64,000 nt of DNA from Lachnospiraceae bacterium (GTDB lineage Bacteria; Bacillota; Clostridia; Lachnospirales; Lachnospiraceae), in assembly GCA_017434885.1 (NCBI GenBank), contig JAFSGE010000025.1, forward strand, positions 186,001 through 250,000, in the 5' to 3' direction. A program made the position numbers and the translations under genes. The notes beneath the pieces are model-generated. The model had not been told where the DNA came from and searched no databases. It saw only the letters and a program-made list of their open reading frames with translations. Positions 28,501 through 36,335 of this stretch are shown piece after piece; within the stretch, counting starts at the first letter, position 1; the number at the start of each line of letters is the position of its first letter.

Positions 28501-28686
28501 GTTATGGATCATATCAAAGTAAGTATTAACGGAAATCAGAAGATTGCCGATATAGTAAGTGCAAATAAGGCGGCTATTTCCGAAAAGGTACTTGCTGATG
28601 ATATCGTAACCGATGCAGAGCTTGCAATTTGCAAGGAATGGAATGTAAACGGTGAAACCGTAACTATTGGTGTGGAAAAACGGTAA
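25531..28686 (+). CDS. ileS: Isoleucyl-tRNA synthetase
   Basis: Class I aminoacyl-tRNA synthetase of 1051 residues that charges tRNA-Ile. The HIGH motif is at 55-58 (PHIGHVLTR) and KMSKS at 603-607. The editing domain (WTTTPWTLPSNVALCV) removes mischarged valine. Between editing and KMSKS lie two cysteine pairs (CEDCG, CPKCG) typical of the long eukaryote-like form found in many Clostridia, and the C-terminal tail matches that form in length. It is controlled by the T-box directly upstream and ended by a strong terminator at 28718-28760. Confidence 0.98.
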   Translation: MYQKVSTNLNFVDREKNIEKFWTDNDIFKKSMENRKEGPTYTFYDGPPTANGKPHIGHVLTRVIKDMIPRYRTMKGYMVPRKAGWDTHGLPVELEVEKLLGLDGKEQIEEYGLDPFIDKCKESVWKYKGMWEDFSGTVGFWADMDDPYVTYHDDFIESEWWALKQIWDKKLLYKGFKIVPYCPRCGTPLSSHEVAQGYKAVKERSAVVRFKVVGEDAYFLAWTTTPWTLPSNVALCVNPEETYVKVKAADGYTYYMAQALLDNVLGSLAQEGEKAYEVLETYVGKDLEYKEYEPLFACAGEAAAKQHKKGHYVTCDGYVTMSDGTGIVHIAPAFGEDDAQVGRKYDLPFVQFVDGAGNMTEETAYAGKFVKDADKDILVDLDKEGKLFSAPKFEHDYPFCWRCDTPLIYYARESWFIKMTAVRDDLVRNNKTVNWIPESIGEGRFGNWLENIQDWGLSRDRYWGTPLNIWECEDCGHQEAIGSRAQLEEMSGNPEAKTVELHRPYIDAITCTCPKCGKTMKRVPEVIDCWFDSGAMPFAQHHYPFENKDLFEAQFPAQFISEAVDQTRGWFYSLMAESTLLFNKAPYENVIVLGHVQDENGQKMSKSKGNAVDPFDALSTYGADAIRWYFYINSAPWLPNRFHGKAVQEGQRKFLGTLWNTYAFFVLYANIDNFDATKYSLEYDKLPVMDKWLLSKLNTAIKEVDNNLENYRIPEAARVLDNFVDEMSNWYVRRCRERFWAKGMEQDKINAYMTLYTALVEISKAAAPMVPFMTEEIYLNLVKSVNADAPESIHLCDFPAVNETMIDKKLEESMDAVLKMVVMGRAARNAANIKNRQPIGTMFVKAETELDEFFKEIIEDELNVKTVTFTDDVRDFTSYSFKPQLKTVGPKYGKQLGGIKEYLGSLDGNEAMDELKAKGALVFDVNGTEVSLAEEDLLIEMSQKEGYVSEADNYVTVVLDTNLTEELIEEGFVYEVISKIQTMRKDADFEVMDHIKVSINGNQKIADIVSANKAAISEKVLADDIVTDAELAICKEWNVNGETVTIGVEKR

Positions 28687-28717
28687 GCTCAGGCAAGGAA
28701 TGTAAGTAAAATAAAGG

Positions 28718-28760
28718 AAGACGCCCTGAAATCAAAACAGATGTAAGGGCGTCTTTTTTT
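28718..28760 (+). terminator. Rho-independent terminator of ileS
   Basis: A perfect 10 bp stem (AAGACGCCCT / AGGGCGTCTT) is followed by a run of T. Confidence 0.9.
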
Positions 28761-28816
28761 GTGCAAGGTGTCGGATTTTGGTAATTTTAGGCATAAAAGT
28801 CTAAGCTAACTGTACC

Positions 28817-28845
28817 TTGTGATTCGTTTTTGTTTGTTGTATAAT
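28817..28845 (+). promoter_or_regulatory. Sigma-A type promoter of glgP
   Basis: TTGTGA at 28817-28822 and a perfect TATAAT at 28840-28845 are separated by 17 bases. Transcription should start near 28851, within the first of two hairpins. Confidence 0.75.
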
Positions 28846-28897
28846 ATGTGCGAAGCGCATTTGGAATCGATTATAGACTTGCGAAGCAATGTCTATA
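28846..28897 (+). promoter_or_regulatory. Two GCGAAGC hairpins at the 5' end of the glgP leader
   Basis: ATGTGCGAAGCGCAT at 28846-28860 and the stem TATAGACTTGC / GCAATGTCTATA at 28872-28897 (11 bp with one bulged T) both close on a GAA triloop within GCGAAGC, a very stable mini-hairpin. They lie right at the predicted transcript start, about 55 bases before the ribosome site. They may protect the mRNA or bind a regulator; the role is not known. Confidence 0.55.
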
Positions 28898-28951
28898 ATA
28901 TAATAAGCCGTGAATATGTTAGAAAATTGGAAAATAATCGGAGGAGAGAAG

Positions 28952-31438
28952 ATGGCGAAGAAGGCTACACCGGTACTTGATTCTTTTGATAAAGAGTTGT
29001 TCAAAAGAAGTGTACTGTATAACGTGAAAACTTTGTACAGAAAAAATTTGGAAGAAGCATCCCAGCAGCAGATTTTTCAGGCGGTTGCTTATGCAATTAA
29101 AGATGCTGTTGTTGATAAATGGATGACTACACAGCAGGAATATGAAAAGCAGGATCCCAAGACAGTATATTATCTGTCCATGGAATTTTTGATGGGTCGT
29201 GCACTTGGTAACAATATCATTAACTTACAGGCATATAAAGATGTAAAAGAAGCTTGTGAAGAATTGGGACTTGATTTGAATGTGATTGAGGACCAGGAAC
29301 CTGATGCAGCGCTCGGCAATGGTGGTCTCGGAAGACTTGCGGCATGTTTCCTTGATTCCCTCGCTACTTTGGGATATGCAGCATACGGCTGCGGTATTAG
29401 ATACCGCTATGGTATGTTCAAACAGGAAATCAGGGACGGATATCAGGTAGAAGTTCCCGATAACTGGCTTATTGACGGAAATCCCTTTGAGCTTCGCAGA
29501 CCGGAATATGCCAAAGAAGTTAAATTCGGCGGTTATGTAAATGTCCGCGTGGATGAAAACGGAAGAAATAATTTTGTGCAGGAAGGATATCAGAGCGTAA
29601 AGGCAATTCCTTTTGACCTTCCCATTGTAGGTTATGGTAATGGTATCGTAAATACTCTCCGTATCTGGGATGCTGAAGCAGTAGAATGCTTTAAGCTTGA
29701 TTCATTTGATAAGGGTGACTATCAGAAGGCTGTTGAGCAGGAAAACCTTGCAAGAAATATCGTTGAAGTACTTTACCCCAATGATAACCATTATGCAGGT
29801 AAGGAACTGCGTCTGAAACAGCAGTACTTCTTCATTTCAGCATCTGTTCAGGAAGCGGTTGCTAAATACATGCGTAAGCATGATGATGTCCGCAAGTTCC
29901 ATGAGAAGGTAACCTTCCAGTTGAATGATACCCATCCTACTGTTGCGGTAGCAGAGCTTATGAGAATCCTGATGGATGAATATTATCTTACATGGGATGA
30001 GGCTTGGGAAGTAACCACCAAGACTTGTGCGTATACAAACCATACCATTATGTCCGAAGCATTAGAGAAATGGCCTATTGAACTGTTCTCCAGACTGCTT
30101 CCCAGAGTATATCAGATTATCGAGGAAATTAACCGCAGATTCATTTTGAGAATTCAGCAGATGTATCCCGGTAATCAGGAAAAAGTGCGCAAGATGGCAA
30201 TCATTTACGATGGTCAGGTGAAGATGGCACACCTTGCAATCGCAGCAGGATATTCCGTAAACGGTGTTGCAAGATTACATACAGAAATTTTGAAGAATCA
30301 GGAACTCAAGGACTTCTATGAGATGATGCCTGAGAAATTCAACAACAAGACAAACGGTATCACACAGAGACGTTTCCTGCTTCACGGTAACCCGCTTCTT
30401 GCAGACTGGGTAACTGCTCATGTCGGAAATGACTGGATTACAGACCTTCCTAAAATCAATAAGCTGAAAGTATATGCGGATGATGAAAAGGCACAGCAGG
30501 AATTCATGAATATCAAATATCAGAATAAGGTACGTCTTGCTGAGTATATCAAGGAACACAACGGTATCGAAGTTAATCCCCGTTCCATCTTTGATGTGCA
30601 GGTTAAGAGACTTCATGAATATAAGCGTCAGCTTCTTAACATTTTGCATGTTATGTACTTATATAACCAGTTAAAGGACAACCCGGAGATGGAATTCTAT
30701 CCCAGAACCTTTATCTTCGGTGCAAAGGCAGCAGCAGGTTATTACAATGCTAAGATGACCATTAAGCTTATCAATTCTGTTGCAGATGTAGTAAATAACG
30801 ACCCTGCAATTAACGGTAAGATTAAAGTTGTATTTATCGAAAACTATCGTGTTTCCAACGCAGAGCTTATCTTTGCGGCAGCAGATGTTTCCGAACAGAT
30901 TTCTACAGCAAGTAAGGAAGCTTCCGGTACAGGTAACATGAAGTTCATGTTAAACGGTGCACTGACTATCGGTACCATGGACGGTGCTAACGTGGAAATC
31001 GTAGAAGAAGTAGGCGAAGAAAATGCATTTATCTTCGGTCTTTCTTCTGATGAAGTTATCAGATATGAGAACTTTGGCGGATATGACCCCAACGAAATTT
31101 TCAACAATGACCCTGATGTGAGAAGAGTGCTGATGCAGCTCATTAACGGTACTTACGCACCCAATGACCCTGATAAGTTCAGAACACTTTACAACTCTCT
31201 TCTGAATACCATCAGTACATCCAAAGCTGATACTTACTTTATCCTTAAGGACTTCAAGGCGTATGCAGAAGCACAGAAGAAAGTAGAAGCTGCTTATCTT
31301 GATGAAAAGGGATGGGCAAAGAGCGCTATCTTAAACGTAGCATGCTGCGGTAAGTTTACATCCGACAGAACTATTCAGGAATATGTAGACGATATCTGGC
31401 ATCTTGATAAGGTAGTTTTACCTAAGAAGAAAAAATAA
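28952..31438 (+). CDS. glgP: Glycogen phosphorylase (GT35)
   Basis: Enzyme of 828 residues that releases glucose-1-phosphate from glycogen or maltodextrin using phosphate and pyridoxal phosphate. The start at 28952 follows CGGAGGAGAG. Family blocks include EPDAALGNGGLGRLAACF, DTHP, YKRQLLN and the cofactor site EASGTGNMKFMLNG, in which the lysine at about 664 binds PLP. Length is normal. It has its own promoter and terminator. It completes, with glgC and glgD about 30 kb away, a glycogen storage and breakdown pathway; glgA and glgB are not in the window. Confidence 0.97.
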   Translation: MAKKATPVLDSFDKELFKRSVLYNVKTLYRKNLEEASQQQIFQAVAYAIKDAVVDKWMTTQQEYEKQDPKTVYYLSMEFLMGRALGNNIINLQAYKDVKEACEELGLDLNVIEDQEPDAALGNGGLGRLAACFLDSLATLGYAAYGCGIRYRYGMFKQEIRDGYQVEVPDNWLIDGNPFELRRPEYAKEVKFGGYVNVRVDENGRNNFVQEGYQSVKAIPFDLPIVGYGNGIVNTLRIWDAEAVECFKLDSFDKGDYQKAVEQENLARNIVEVLYPNDNHYAGKELRLKQQYFFISASVQEAVAKYMRKHDDVRKFHEKVTFQLNDTHPTVAVAELMRILMDEYYLTWDEAWEVTTKTCAYTNHTIMSEALEKWPIELFSRLLPRVYQIIEEINRRFILRIQQMYPGNQEKVRKMAIIYDGQVKMAHLAIAAGYSVNGVARLHTEILKNQELKDFYEMMPEKFNNKTNGITQRRFLLHGNPLLADWVTAHVGNDWITDLPKINKLKVYADDEKAQQEFMNIKYQNKVRLAEYIKEHNGIEVNPRSIFDVQVKRLHEYKRQLLNILHVMYLYNQLKDNPEMEFYPRTFIFGAKAAAGYYNAKMTIKLINSVADVVNNDPAINGKIKVVFIENYRVSNAELIFAAADVSEQISTASKEASGTGNMKFMLNGALTIGTMDGANVEIVEEVGEENAFIFGLSSDEVIRYENFGGYDPNEIFNNDPDVRRVLMQLINGTYAPNDPDKFRTLYNSLLNTISTSKADTYFILKDFKAYAEAQKKVEAAYLDEKGWAKSAILNVACCGKFTSDRTIQEYVDDIWHLDKVVLPKKKK

Positions 31439-31453
31439 GACATACAGATAAAG

Positions 31454-31478
31454 ACGGTGTCAACAGACACCGTTTTTA
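31454..31478 (+). terminator. Rho-independent terminator of glgP
   Basis: A perfect 8 bp stem (ACGGTGTC / GACACCGT) with the loop AACA and a T run. Confidence 0.88.
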
Positions 31479-31502
31479 TTTGATATATATTCGTATAATT
31501 TA

Positions 31503-31582
31503 AATTATAATAATTACGATTATATAAATTGACTTCTTTGTGCGCGTATTATATAATCTGAATTATAATAATTATGATTATA
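31503..31582 (+). promoter_or_regulatory. Promoter of the ATPase gene flanked by two 22-base direct repeats
   Basis: TTGACT at 31529-31534 and TATAAT at 31552-31557 are exactly 17 bases apart. AT-rich repeats at 31503-31524 and 31561-31582 bracket the promoter and differ at one of 22 positions. Each holds partial dyads built on TTATAA. The layout suggests operators for a repressor, perhaps autoregulation. No other gene lies between glgP and the ATPase. Confidence 0.6.
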
Positions 31583-31645
31583 ATGATAGGGATTATATAG
31601 CAATACAATTATTGTACATAATATTTAGCAGAAAGGGACAAAACG

Positions 31646-33031
31646 ATGTTTTTGGGAAGAGGAGACGAGTTACAATTTTTTGAAGACAGATATACAGCGA
31701 AAGACGGTCAACTTTTGGTGGTCTATGGGAGGAGACGTATTGGAAAAACTGAAACTTTGCGAAAGTTCTGCGAAGGGAAGCCACACGTATTTTATTCCTG
31801 CATTGAGTGTCCTGATGAGCAGCAGCTTACTTCATTCAGCAACAGAGTGTTACAGACGGAAATTCCGGTTGCAAAATATATTAATCGGTTTTCGGATTGG
31901 GAACAGGCATTTTCCAGTGTAACAGAGCTTCCCGGAGAGAGGAAGAAACTCCTTGTTATTGATGAGTTTCCTTACATGGTGAGGGCTAATTCTTCTATTC
32001 CTTCTATTTTGCAAAATTTGTGGGATTTGCGTCTGAAAAATGAAAATGTCATGATTATTCTTTGCGGAAGCGCTATGTCATTTATGGAAAAAGAAATTCT
32101 GTCAGAGAAAAATCCGCTCTATGGTAGGGCAACAGGAATTCTTAAGATGAAGGAAATGACGTTTAGGGATGCTTCACTGTTTGTACCGAATTACAGTGCG
32201 GCGGATAAGATTATGACATATGCTATTCTGGGCGGTATTCCTCATTACTTGAAGCAATTTGATGATAGCTTGTCGCTTGGGGAAAATATACAAAGGAATA
32301 TTTTGACCAGAGGGAGTATTCTTTATAGCGAAGTAGAATTTTTACTTAGGCAGGAGCTTCGTGAAACTGCTACTTATAATGCGATTATCGGTGCTGTGGC
32401 ACTTGGAAATACCAGGCTGAATGATATTCATCAGAAAACACAGATGGAGAAAACGAAGCTGAGTGCGTACCTTAATAATTTAATGGAACTTGGAATTTTG
32501 CACAGAGAGTTCTCGGTAGAAAGCAGTATCAAGGAACAGGCAAATGTGCAAAGGGGATTGTACCAGATAACAGATAAATTTTTCCGGTTTTGGTATGCCT
32601 ATGTATTTCCGAACTTATCAGAGCTTGAGAGCGGGGATGCAGAAGGTGTCTGGGAGCAGATTGTAGAGCCGGAAATGAATCATTTTTCATCGGGAGCATT
32701 TGAAGAGGTGTGCCGGGAATATTTGCGAAAACAGAACAGGACGCAGGCGCTTCCGTTTCGATTCTCTAAAATCGGGCGATGGTGGAACAAGACAGATGAG
32801 ATTAATATTATGGCAGTAGACAGGGAGCAGAAACAGTATATTTTGTGCGAGTGTAAGTTTAAAAACAGTCCTTTTAGCATGGCAGACTATCAGCATTTTG
32901 TGGAAAAATTTAAGCAAAGCGATGCCGTGATTTATTATTATCTCTTTTCGAAGAGCGGATTTAGTGAAGAGGTGATAAAGGTGGCTGAGAAAAGTGGTGT
33001 GCAAATCATAACGGCAGAAGAACTTGTATAA
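31646..33031 (+). CDS. AAA-type ATPase with C-terminal DUF234 nuclease-like domain
   Basis: Protein of 461 residues. Residues about 1-220 are an archaeal-type P-loop ATPase: Walker A GRRRIGKT with Lys34, Walker B LLVIDEFPY, and the sensor LCGSAMSFMEKE. A winged-helix-like stretch follows (TRLNDIHQKTQMEKTKLSAYL). The C-terminus from about 320 fits DUF234, with an EINIMAV...YILCECKF pattern recalling the PD-(D/E)XK fold (acidic residue, then Glu-x-Lys). The family is widespread in archaea and gut Firmicutes and its biology is unsettled; mobile-element or defence roles have been proposed. Two operator-like repeats and a strong promoter precede it, and a terminator follows at 33063. Confidence 0.88.
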   Translation: MFLGRGDELQFFEDRYTAKDGQLLVVYGRRRIGKTETLRKFCEGKPHVFYSCIECPDEQQLTSFSNRVLQTEIPVAKYINRFSDWEQAFSSVTELPGERKKLLVIDEFPYMVRANSSIPSILQNLWDLRLKNENVMIILCGSAMSFMEKEILSEKNPLYGRATGILKMKEMTFRDASLFVPNYSAADKIMTYAILGGIPHYLKQFDDSLSLGENIQRNILTRGSILYSEVEFLLRQELRETATYNAIIGAVALGNTRLNDIHQKTQMEKTKLSAYLNNLMELGILHREFSVESSIKEQANVQRGLYQITDKFFRFWYAYVFPNLSELESGDAEGVWEQIVEPEMNHFSSGAFEEVCREYLRKQNRTQALPFRFSKIGRWWNKTDEINIMAVDREQKQYILCECKFKNSPFSMADYQHFVEKFKQSDAVIYYYLFSKSGFSEEVIKVAEKSGVQIITAEELV

Positions 33032-33062
33032 AATATAAAAATGGCAGTTATGTTTGACCTTA

Positions 33063-33091
33063 AAACGGCAGTGCAAAATGCACCGCCGTTT
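33063..33091 (+). terminator. Hairpin after the ATPase gene
   Basis: The stem AAACGGC / GCCGTTT continues into TGCA / TGCA around the loop AAA. Being nearly symmetric, with A on one side and T on the other, it may serve both strands. Confidence 0.65.
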
Positions 33092-33096
33092 CGTAT

Positions 33097-33375
33097 TCAG
33101 TATTGATATTCTCTTGTCTGATAAAGAAAGTTGCGAAGTCTTAAGTCATTTCCGTAAGTAATGGTATGGCATTCTGCCGGAGCCTTGCGCTCGGTAATCT
33201 TTTCTTCCAAAATACCGGAAAAGGTGTGGGTTGAATTGCCGCTACCGGAATAACCGCCGGAAGAACCTTCGTTATCGCGGGATACTTTCTTTGTATGTGT
33301 AATTGCCGATACTGAATGTACCATGAAAATGTTTGAAAATTCGTATGCTGCGATTATCCCTCCCTGGATGCGCAT
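33097..33375 (-). CDS. Small hypothetical protein (92 residues)
   Basis: The frame from ATG 33375 to the stop at 33097 has clean, gene-like codon choice and no competing frame. The protein (MRIQGGIIAAYEFSNIF start, glycine/serine-rich middle SSGGYSGSG, charged tail ending LYQTREYQY) has no signal peptide or membrane segment. The ribosome site is weak. An earlier in-frame ATG at 33414 is possible but lacks a site. I do not recognise the family. It lies between the ATPase terminator and the GH4 gene and may be a single transcription unit. Confidence 0.6.
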   Translation of the reverse strand: MRIQGGIIAAYEFSNIFMVHSVSAITHTKKVSRDNEGSSGGYSGSGNSTHTFSGILEEKITERKAPAECHTITYGNDLRLRNFLYQTREYQY

Positions 33376-33465
33376 TTCAATAGTTACTCTACTTCTTATT
33401 ATATGTATCGGCATAACAATGTGAAACTTTAGTACTAAAGTCCTAAATTATGAAAAATTTTTAAA

Positions 33466-34977
33466 TTATTCTGCAGCGGGACGTTCCTTCGCTTTATCAG
33501 CCTCCGCGGCATTACTTCTTGCAGCTTCCTTGTTCTGACGCATTTCCTCGATAGTCTTTTCCTGAAGGCGGATACCCTTGTAATCTCTGGGAGCAATGAA
33601 AGTACCGTCAGCCTTGCGCTGCTGCATACGTTTCTTTGCACGTTCTACTTCTTCTGCGTACTGAGGAAGCCATTTGCTTTCGGCAATCAGCATTTCATCT
33701 GCCATCTGATGAATTTCGGCAGGAGTACAAACAGCACCGGTGAGAGGATCCATCAGCATTGCCTGACGAAGTAAGTTGATATCACCTGCAACTGCTGCTT
33801 CTACGGAAAGACGCTGTACCCAGATACTCTGGGAGCAGACAGCGGCGCATCCCAAAGGCAGGTCACCGACTTTAGGAATGTTCATGCCGTTGGCATCTAC
33901 ATAACCGGGAACCTCTACGATACATTCGTCGGGAAGGTTGGTAATGCAGCCGTTATTCATGACATTGAAATGTCCGCGGTAAACTCTGCCTGTTTCCAGA
34001 CCTTCGATAATATAGGAGCCGTGCTCATGACTGCGGTTTTCGGGAAGGTATTTCTTAGCAGGCTCTTTCATCCAGTTGGGGAAATCCTCCTCGAACCAGT
34101 TGCGGCCTTCGCGGCAGACACGTAAGTAACCTCCGGTTTCGCCGTTAATCCATACGCCAAGGTCAATCCATTTTTCTACTTCTTCGGGACGCTTTCTGTA
34201 CCAGGAAACGTATTCTGACAAATGACCGTTGGATTCGGTGGAGTAGTAACCGAAGTTTTTCAGCACATCAATACGAACCTTTTCGGTCTGGGATAATTCT
34301 TCGTTTGCTTCATAAGCGGGAAGGATTTTATCAAGTAAATCTTCGCCGTTATGCTTGACGGAAATATACCAGGTCTGGTGGTTGATTCCGGCACAAATGA
34401 TGTCTACCTCTTCCTGTTTATAACCAAGAGCCTCTGCAATCTGCGCATGACCGCCCTGTACACCGTGACAAAGACCGATGGTGTTTACTTTGCCGTATTT
34501 GTTGGCAGCCCATGTCAGCATGGCGTTGGGGTTGGCATAGTTTAACATGATAGCACCGGGCTCAGCTACTTCACGGATATCTTTACAGAATTCCAGAATC
34601 GCATTGACACCGCGCTGTCCGTAAAAAATACCGCCGGTACAGAGAGTATCACCAACACACTGGTCTACGCCATATTTTAAAGGAATGTCTACATCCATCT
34701 CAAAGGCTTCCAGCATACCGATACGCACGCAGTTGATGATGTAACGGGCATCCTTAAAAGCCTCACGTCTGTCTGTTGTGGAATGGATTTTAATATCGAT
34801 TCCGTTTTCTTCAAGGTCACGCTGGCAAAGTGCGGTTACCATATCAAGGTTATGCTTGTTGATATCGGTAAAAGCAACTTCGATGTTGTGAAATTCGGGA
34901 ACTGTCATCAGGTCCGCAAACAGGGTGCGTGTAAAGCCTACGCTTCCGGCACCGATAAATGCAATTTTAAAAGACAT
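33466..34977 (-). CDS. GH4 family glycosidase, alpha-galactosidase type
   Basis: NAD- and Mn-dependent glycosidase of 503 residues. The start at 34977 follows GGAGG, and the protein opens with the NAD-binding Rossmann motif MSFKIAFIGAGSVGFTR. Other family-4 marks are YANPNAML, GLCHGVQGG (the CHG/CHS type that distinguishes alpha-glycosidases and alpha-galactosidases from the phospho-sugar enzymes) and GINHQTW. The C-terminus has a charged, alanine- and glutamate-rich tail. GH4 enzymes work by oxidation at C3 and elimination, not by the usual acid-base route. A divergent AraC regulator beside it very likely controls it. The galactosidase versus galacturonidase choice is not settled by motif alone. 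Confidence 0.88.
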   Translation of the reverse strand: MSFKIAFIGAGSVGFTRTLFADLMTVPEFHNIEVAFTDINKHNLDMVTALCQRDLEENGIDIKIHSTTDRREAFKDARYIINCVRIGMLEAFEMDVDIPLKYGVDQCVGDTLCTGGIFYGQRGVNAILEFCKDIREVAEPGAIMLNYANPNAMLTWAANKYGKVNTIGLCHGVQGGHAQIAEALGYKQEEVDIICAGINHQTWYISVKHNGEDLLDKILPAYEANEELSQTEKVRIDVLKNFGYYSTESNGHLSEYVSWYRKRPEEVEKWIDLGVWINGETGGYLRVCREGRNWFEEDFPNWMKEPAKKYLPENRSHEHGSYIIEGLETGRVYRGHFNVMNNGCITNLPDECIVEVPGYVDANGMNIPKVGDLPLGCAAVCSQSIWVQRLSVEAAVAGDINLLRQAMLMDPLTGAVCTPAEIHQMADEMLIAESKWLPQYAEEVERAKKRMQQRKADGTFIAPRDYKGIRLQEKTIEEMRQNKEAARSNAAEADKAKERPAAE

Positions 34978-35036
34978 TGTAATACCTCCGTATATAAAAA
35001 GTTTTTTGCTTTTAAAAACATTATATGGTATCGGAA

Positions 35037-35065
35037 TTGCACAGATGGAAAGGATTCTGTATAAT
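35037..35065 (+). promoter_or_regulatory. Promoter of the AraC-family gene
   Basis: TTGCAC at 35037-35042 and TATAAT at 35060-35065 with a 17-base spacer. It lies in the divergent gap shared with the GH4 gene, where an AraC protein would be expected to bind. Confidence 0.7.
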
Positions 35066-35173
35066 AGGGTTAAAATGTAAGGAATTCTGACATTCAAATC
35101 TAGTGATTTTGGTAATTTATGAAAATAGTAATTGAAATGCTTGAAATTTAGAAGAGAAAGGGAAATAGAGATT

Positions 35174-36061
35174 ATGATTTTTGCTAATCAAAAGGAAAAC
35201 AGTTATGACAAGTGCTGGATGAAGATTGAACGTTACTATGCGGTTAACTATCCTTTTTATACCATGGATTATCACATGCACAGCGAATGGGAAATTATGT
35301 ATGTGGCATACGGGAGAGCAAAAGTTTCCTGTATGGAGGAGGCAGAAAACATGTATGACCTCCGTGAGGGGGAATATATTCTGATAGAGGGGAACCTGCC
35401 CCATAAACTGACAGTGGAAAAAGAAACTCCCTGCCGGATTTTGAACTTAGAGGGAAAAGAATTTGGCGTAAATGGGAAATTCTCTTTTCAGGCGTTGTTT
35501 GCGGAGGAGGAAATGCGCTCTTTTTTGGAAAGTGAAAGCAACGTGATTGTGGGACGGGATGACGGCAGACTTCATGAGACATTAAGCGAACTCATCAGGG
35601 AACTAAAGAAAAGCAGGCGTATGAGGGGTGTGTCCCTGCTTTCTGATTTGCTGATGGGACAAATGCTCATTCATTTAAAACGTCAATGGGCAGAGAGGCA
35701 AAAAAATGAAGGAAACAGTAGCTTTTATATCAGACAGGCACAGGAATATCTGGAAGAAAATTTTGACAGTGACATTACTGTGGCACAGGTGGCAGCAGCT
35801 GTGAATTTGTCGGAAGGTTACTTGCAGCGCCTTTATAAAAAGGAAAAAGGAATTTCAGTTATGGATAAGGTTTTGCTGATGCGTATCGAAAAAGCAAAAT
35901 TGCTTTTGGAAAATTCCACGCTTCCGGTCATTGACGTGGCGGTAGCGGCAGGGTTCAACAGCAGGCAGCATTTCTCAGCGACCTTTACAAGGCTTGTGGG
36001 ATGCTCACCTATTGCCTGGAGAAAGAGCAAAGGGAATCTCCATGTGAGTGAAGGATTTTAA
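35174..36061 (+). CDS. AraC-family transcription regulator
   Basis: Regulator of 295 residues. The ATG at 35174 is preferred; an in-frame ATG at 35132 is possible. The N-terminal cupin domain has the sugar-sensor pattern (DYHMHSEWEIMYVAYG...EGEYILIEGNLPHKL). The C-terminal 100 residues hold two helix-turn-helix units (VAQVAAAVNLSEGYLQRLYKKEKG, IDVAVAAGFNSRQHFSATFTRLVG) as in AraC/XylS activators. It is divergent from the GH4 gene and probably turns that gene on in response to its sugar. Confidence 0.92.
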   Translation: MIFANQKENSYDKCWMKIERYYAVNYPFYTMDYHMHSEWEIMYVAYGRAKVSCMEEAENMYDLREGEYILIEGNLPHKLTVEKETPCRILNLEGKEFGVNGKFSFQALFAEEEMRSFLESESNVIVGRDDGRLHETLSELIRELKKSRRMRGVSLLSDLLMGQMLIHLKRQWAERQKNEGNSSFYIRQAQEYLEENFDSDITVAQVAAAVNLSEGYLQRLYKKEKGISVMDKVLLMRIEKAKLLLENSTLPVIDVAVAAGFNSRQHFSATFTRLVGCSPIAWRKSKGNLHVSEGF

Positions 36062-36098
36062 CAATTAGGAAGCAAAATCGACAATTAGGCAGTTTTGC

Positions 36099-36250
36099 TT
36101 GTCTTATGATGTATGAAGTGTATAGTAAAGGTAAAGAGGATGGAATGTACCCATGTACATGATGATGCTTGTTAGAATAAAAATGGTTTGTATGTAAAAG
36201 GTAATATAAAAAGAGGAAGAACTTTCAAGGCGGGGTTCTTCCTCTTTTAT
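36099..36250 (+). ncRNA. Candidate small transcript (promoter plus terminator, no clear gene)
   Basis: TTGTCT at 36099-36104 and TATAGT at 36121-36126 are 16 bases apart. A 14 bp stem AAAAGAGGAAGAAC / GTTCTTCCTCTTTT at 36209-36248 then ends in T-rich sequence. A transcript of about 115 bases from about 36133 is predicted. It contains an 11-codon frame (36140-36175) behind AAAGAGG, so it could be a tiny mRNA, a regulatory RNA or simply the tail of the AraC transcript. Confidence 0.35.
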
Positions 36251-36268
36251 TCTTGAAATCCTGCTTTT
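36249..36268 (+). repeat. 20-base direct repeat, left copy
   Basis: The sequence attcttgaaatcctgctttt is identical to 38505-38524. With the preceding CTCTT and two variable bases, 25 of 27 positions match. The pair brackets the lipoprotein/unknown/XRE module. Confidence 0.7.
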
Positions 36269-36335
36269 TGGTACTCAATTAATAGCATGGGAAAATGTTT
36301 GATAATTTCATACCTTTTAAAAATGGATAAAATTT

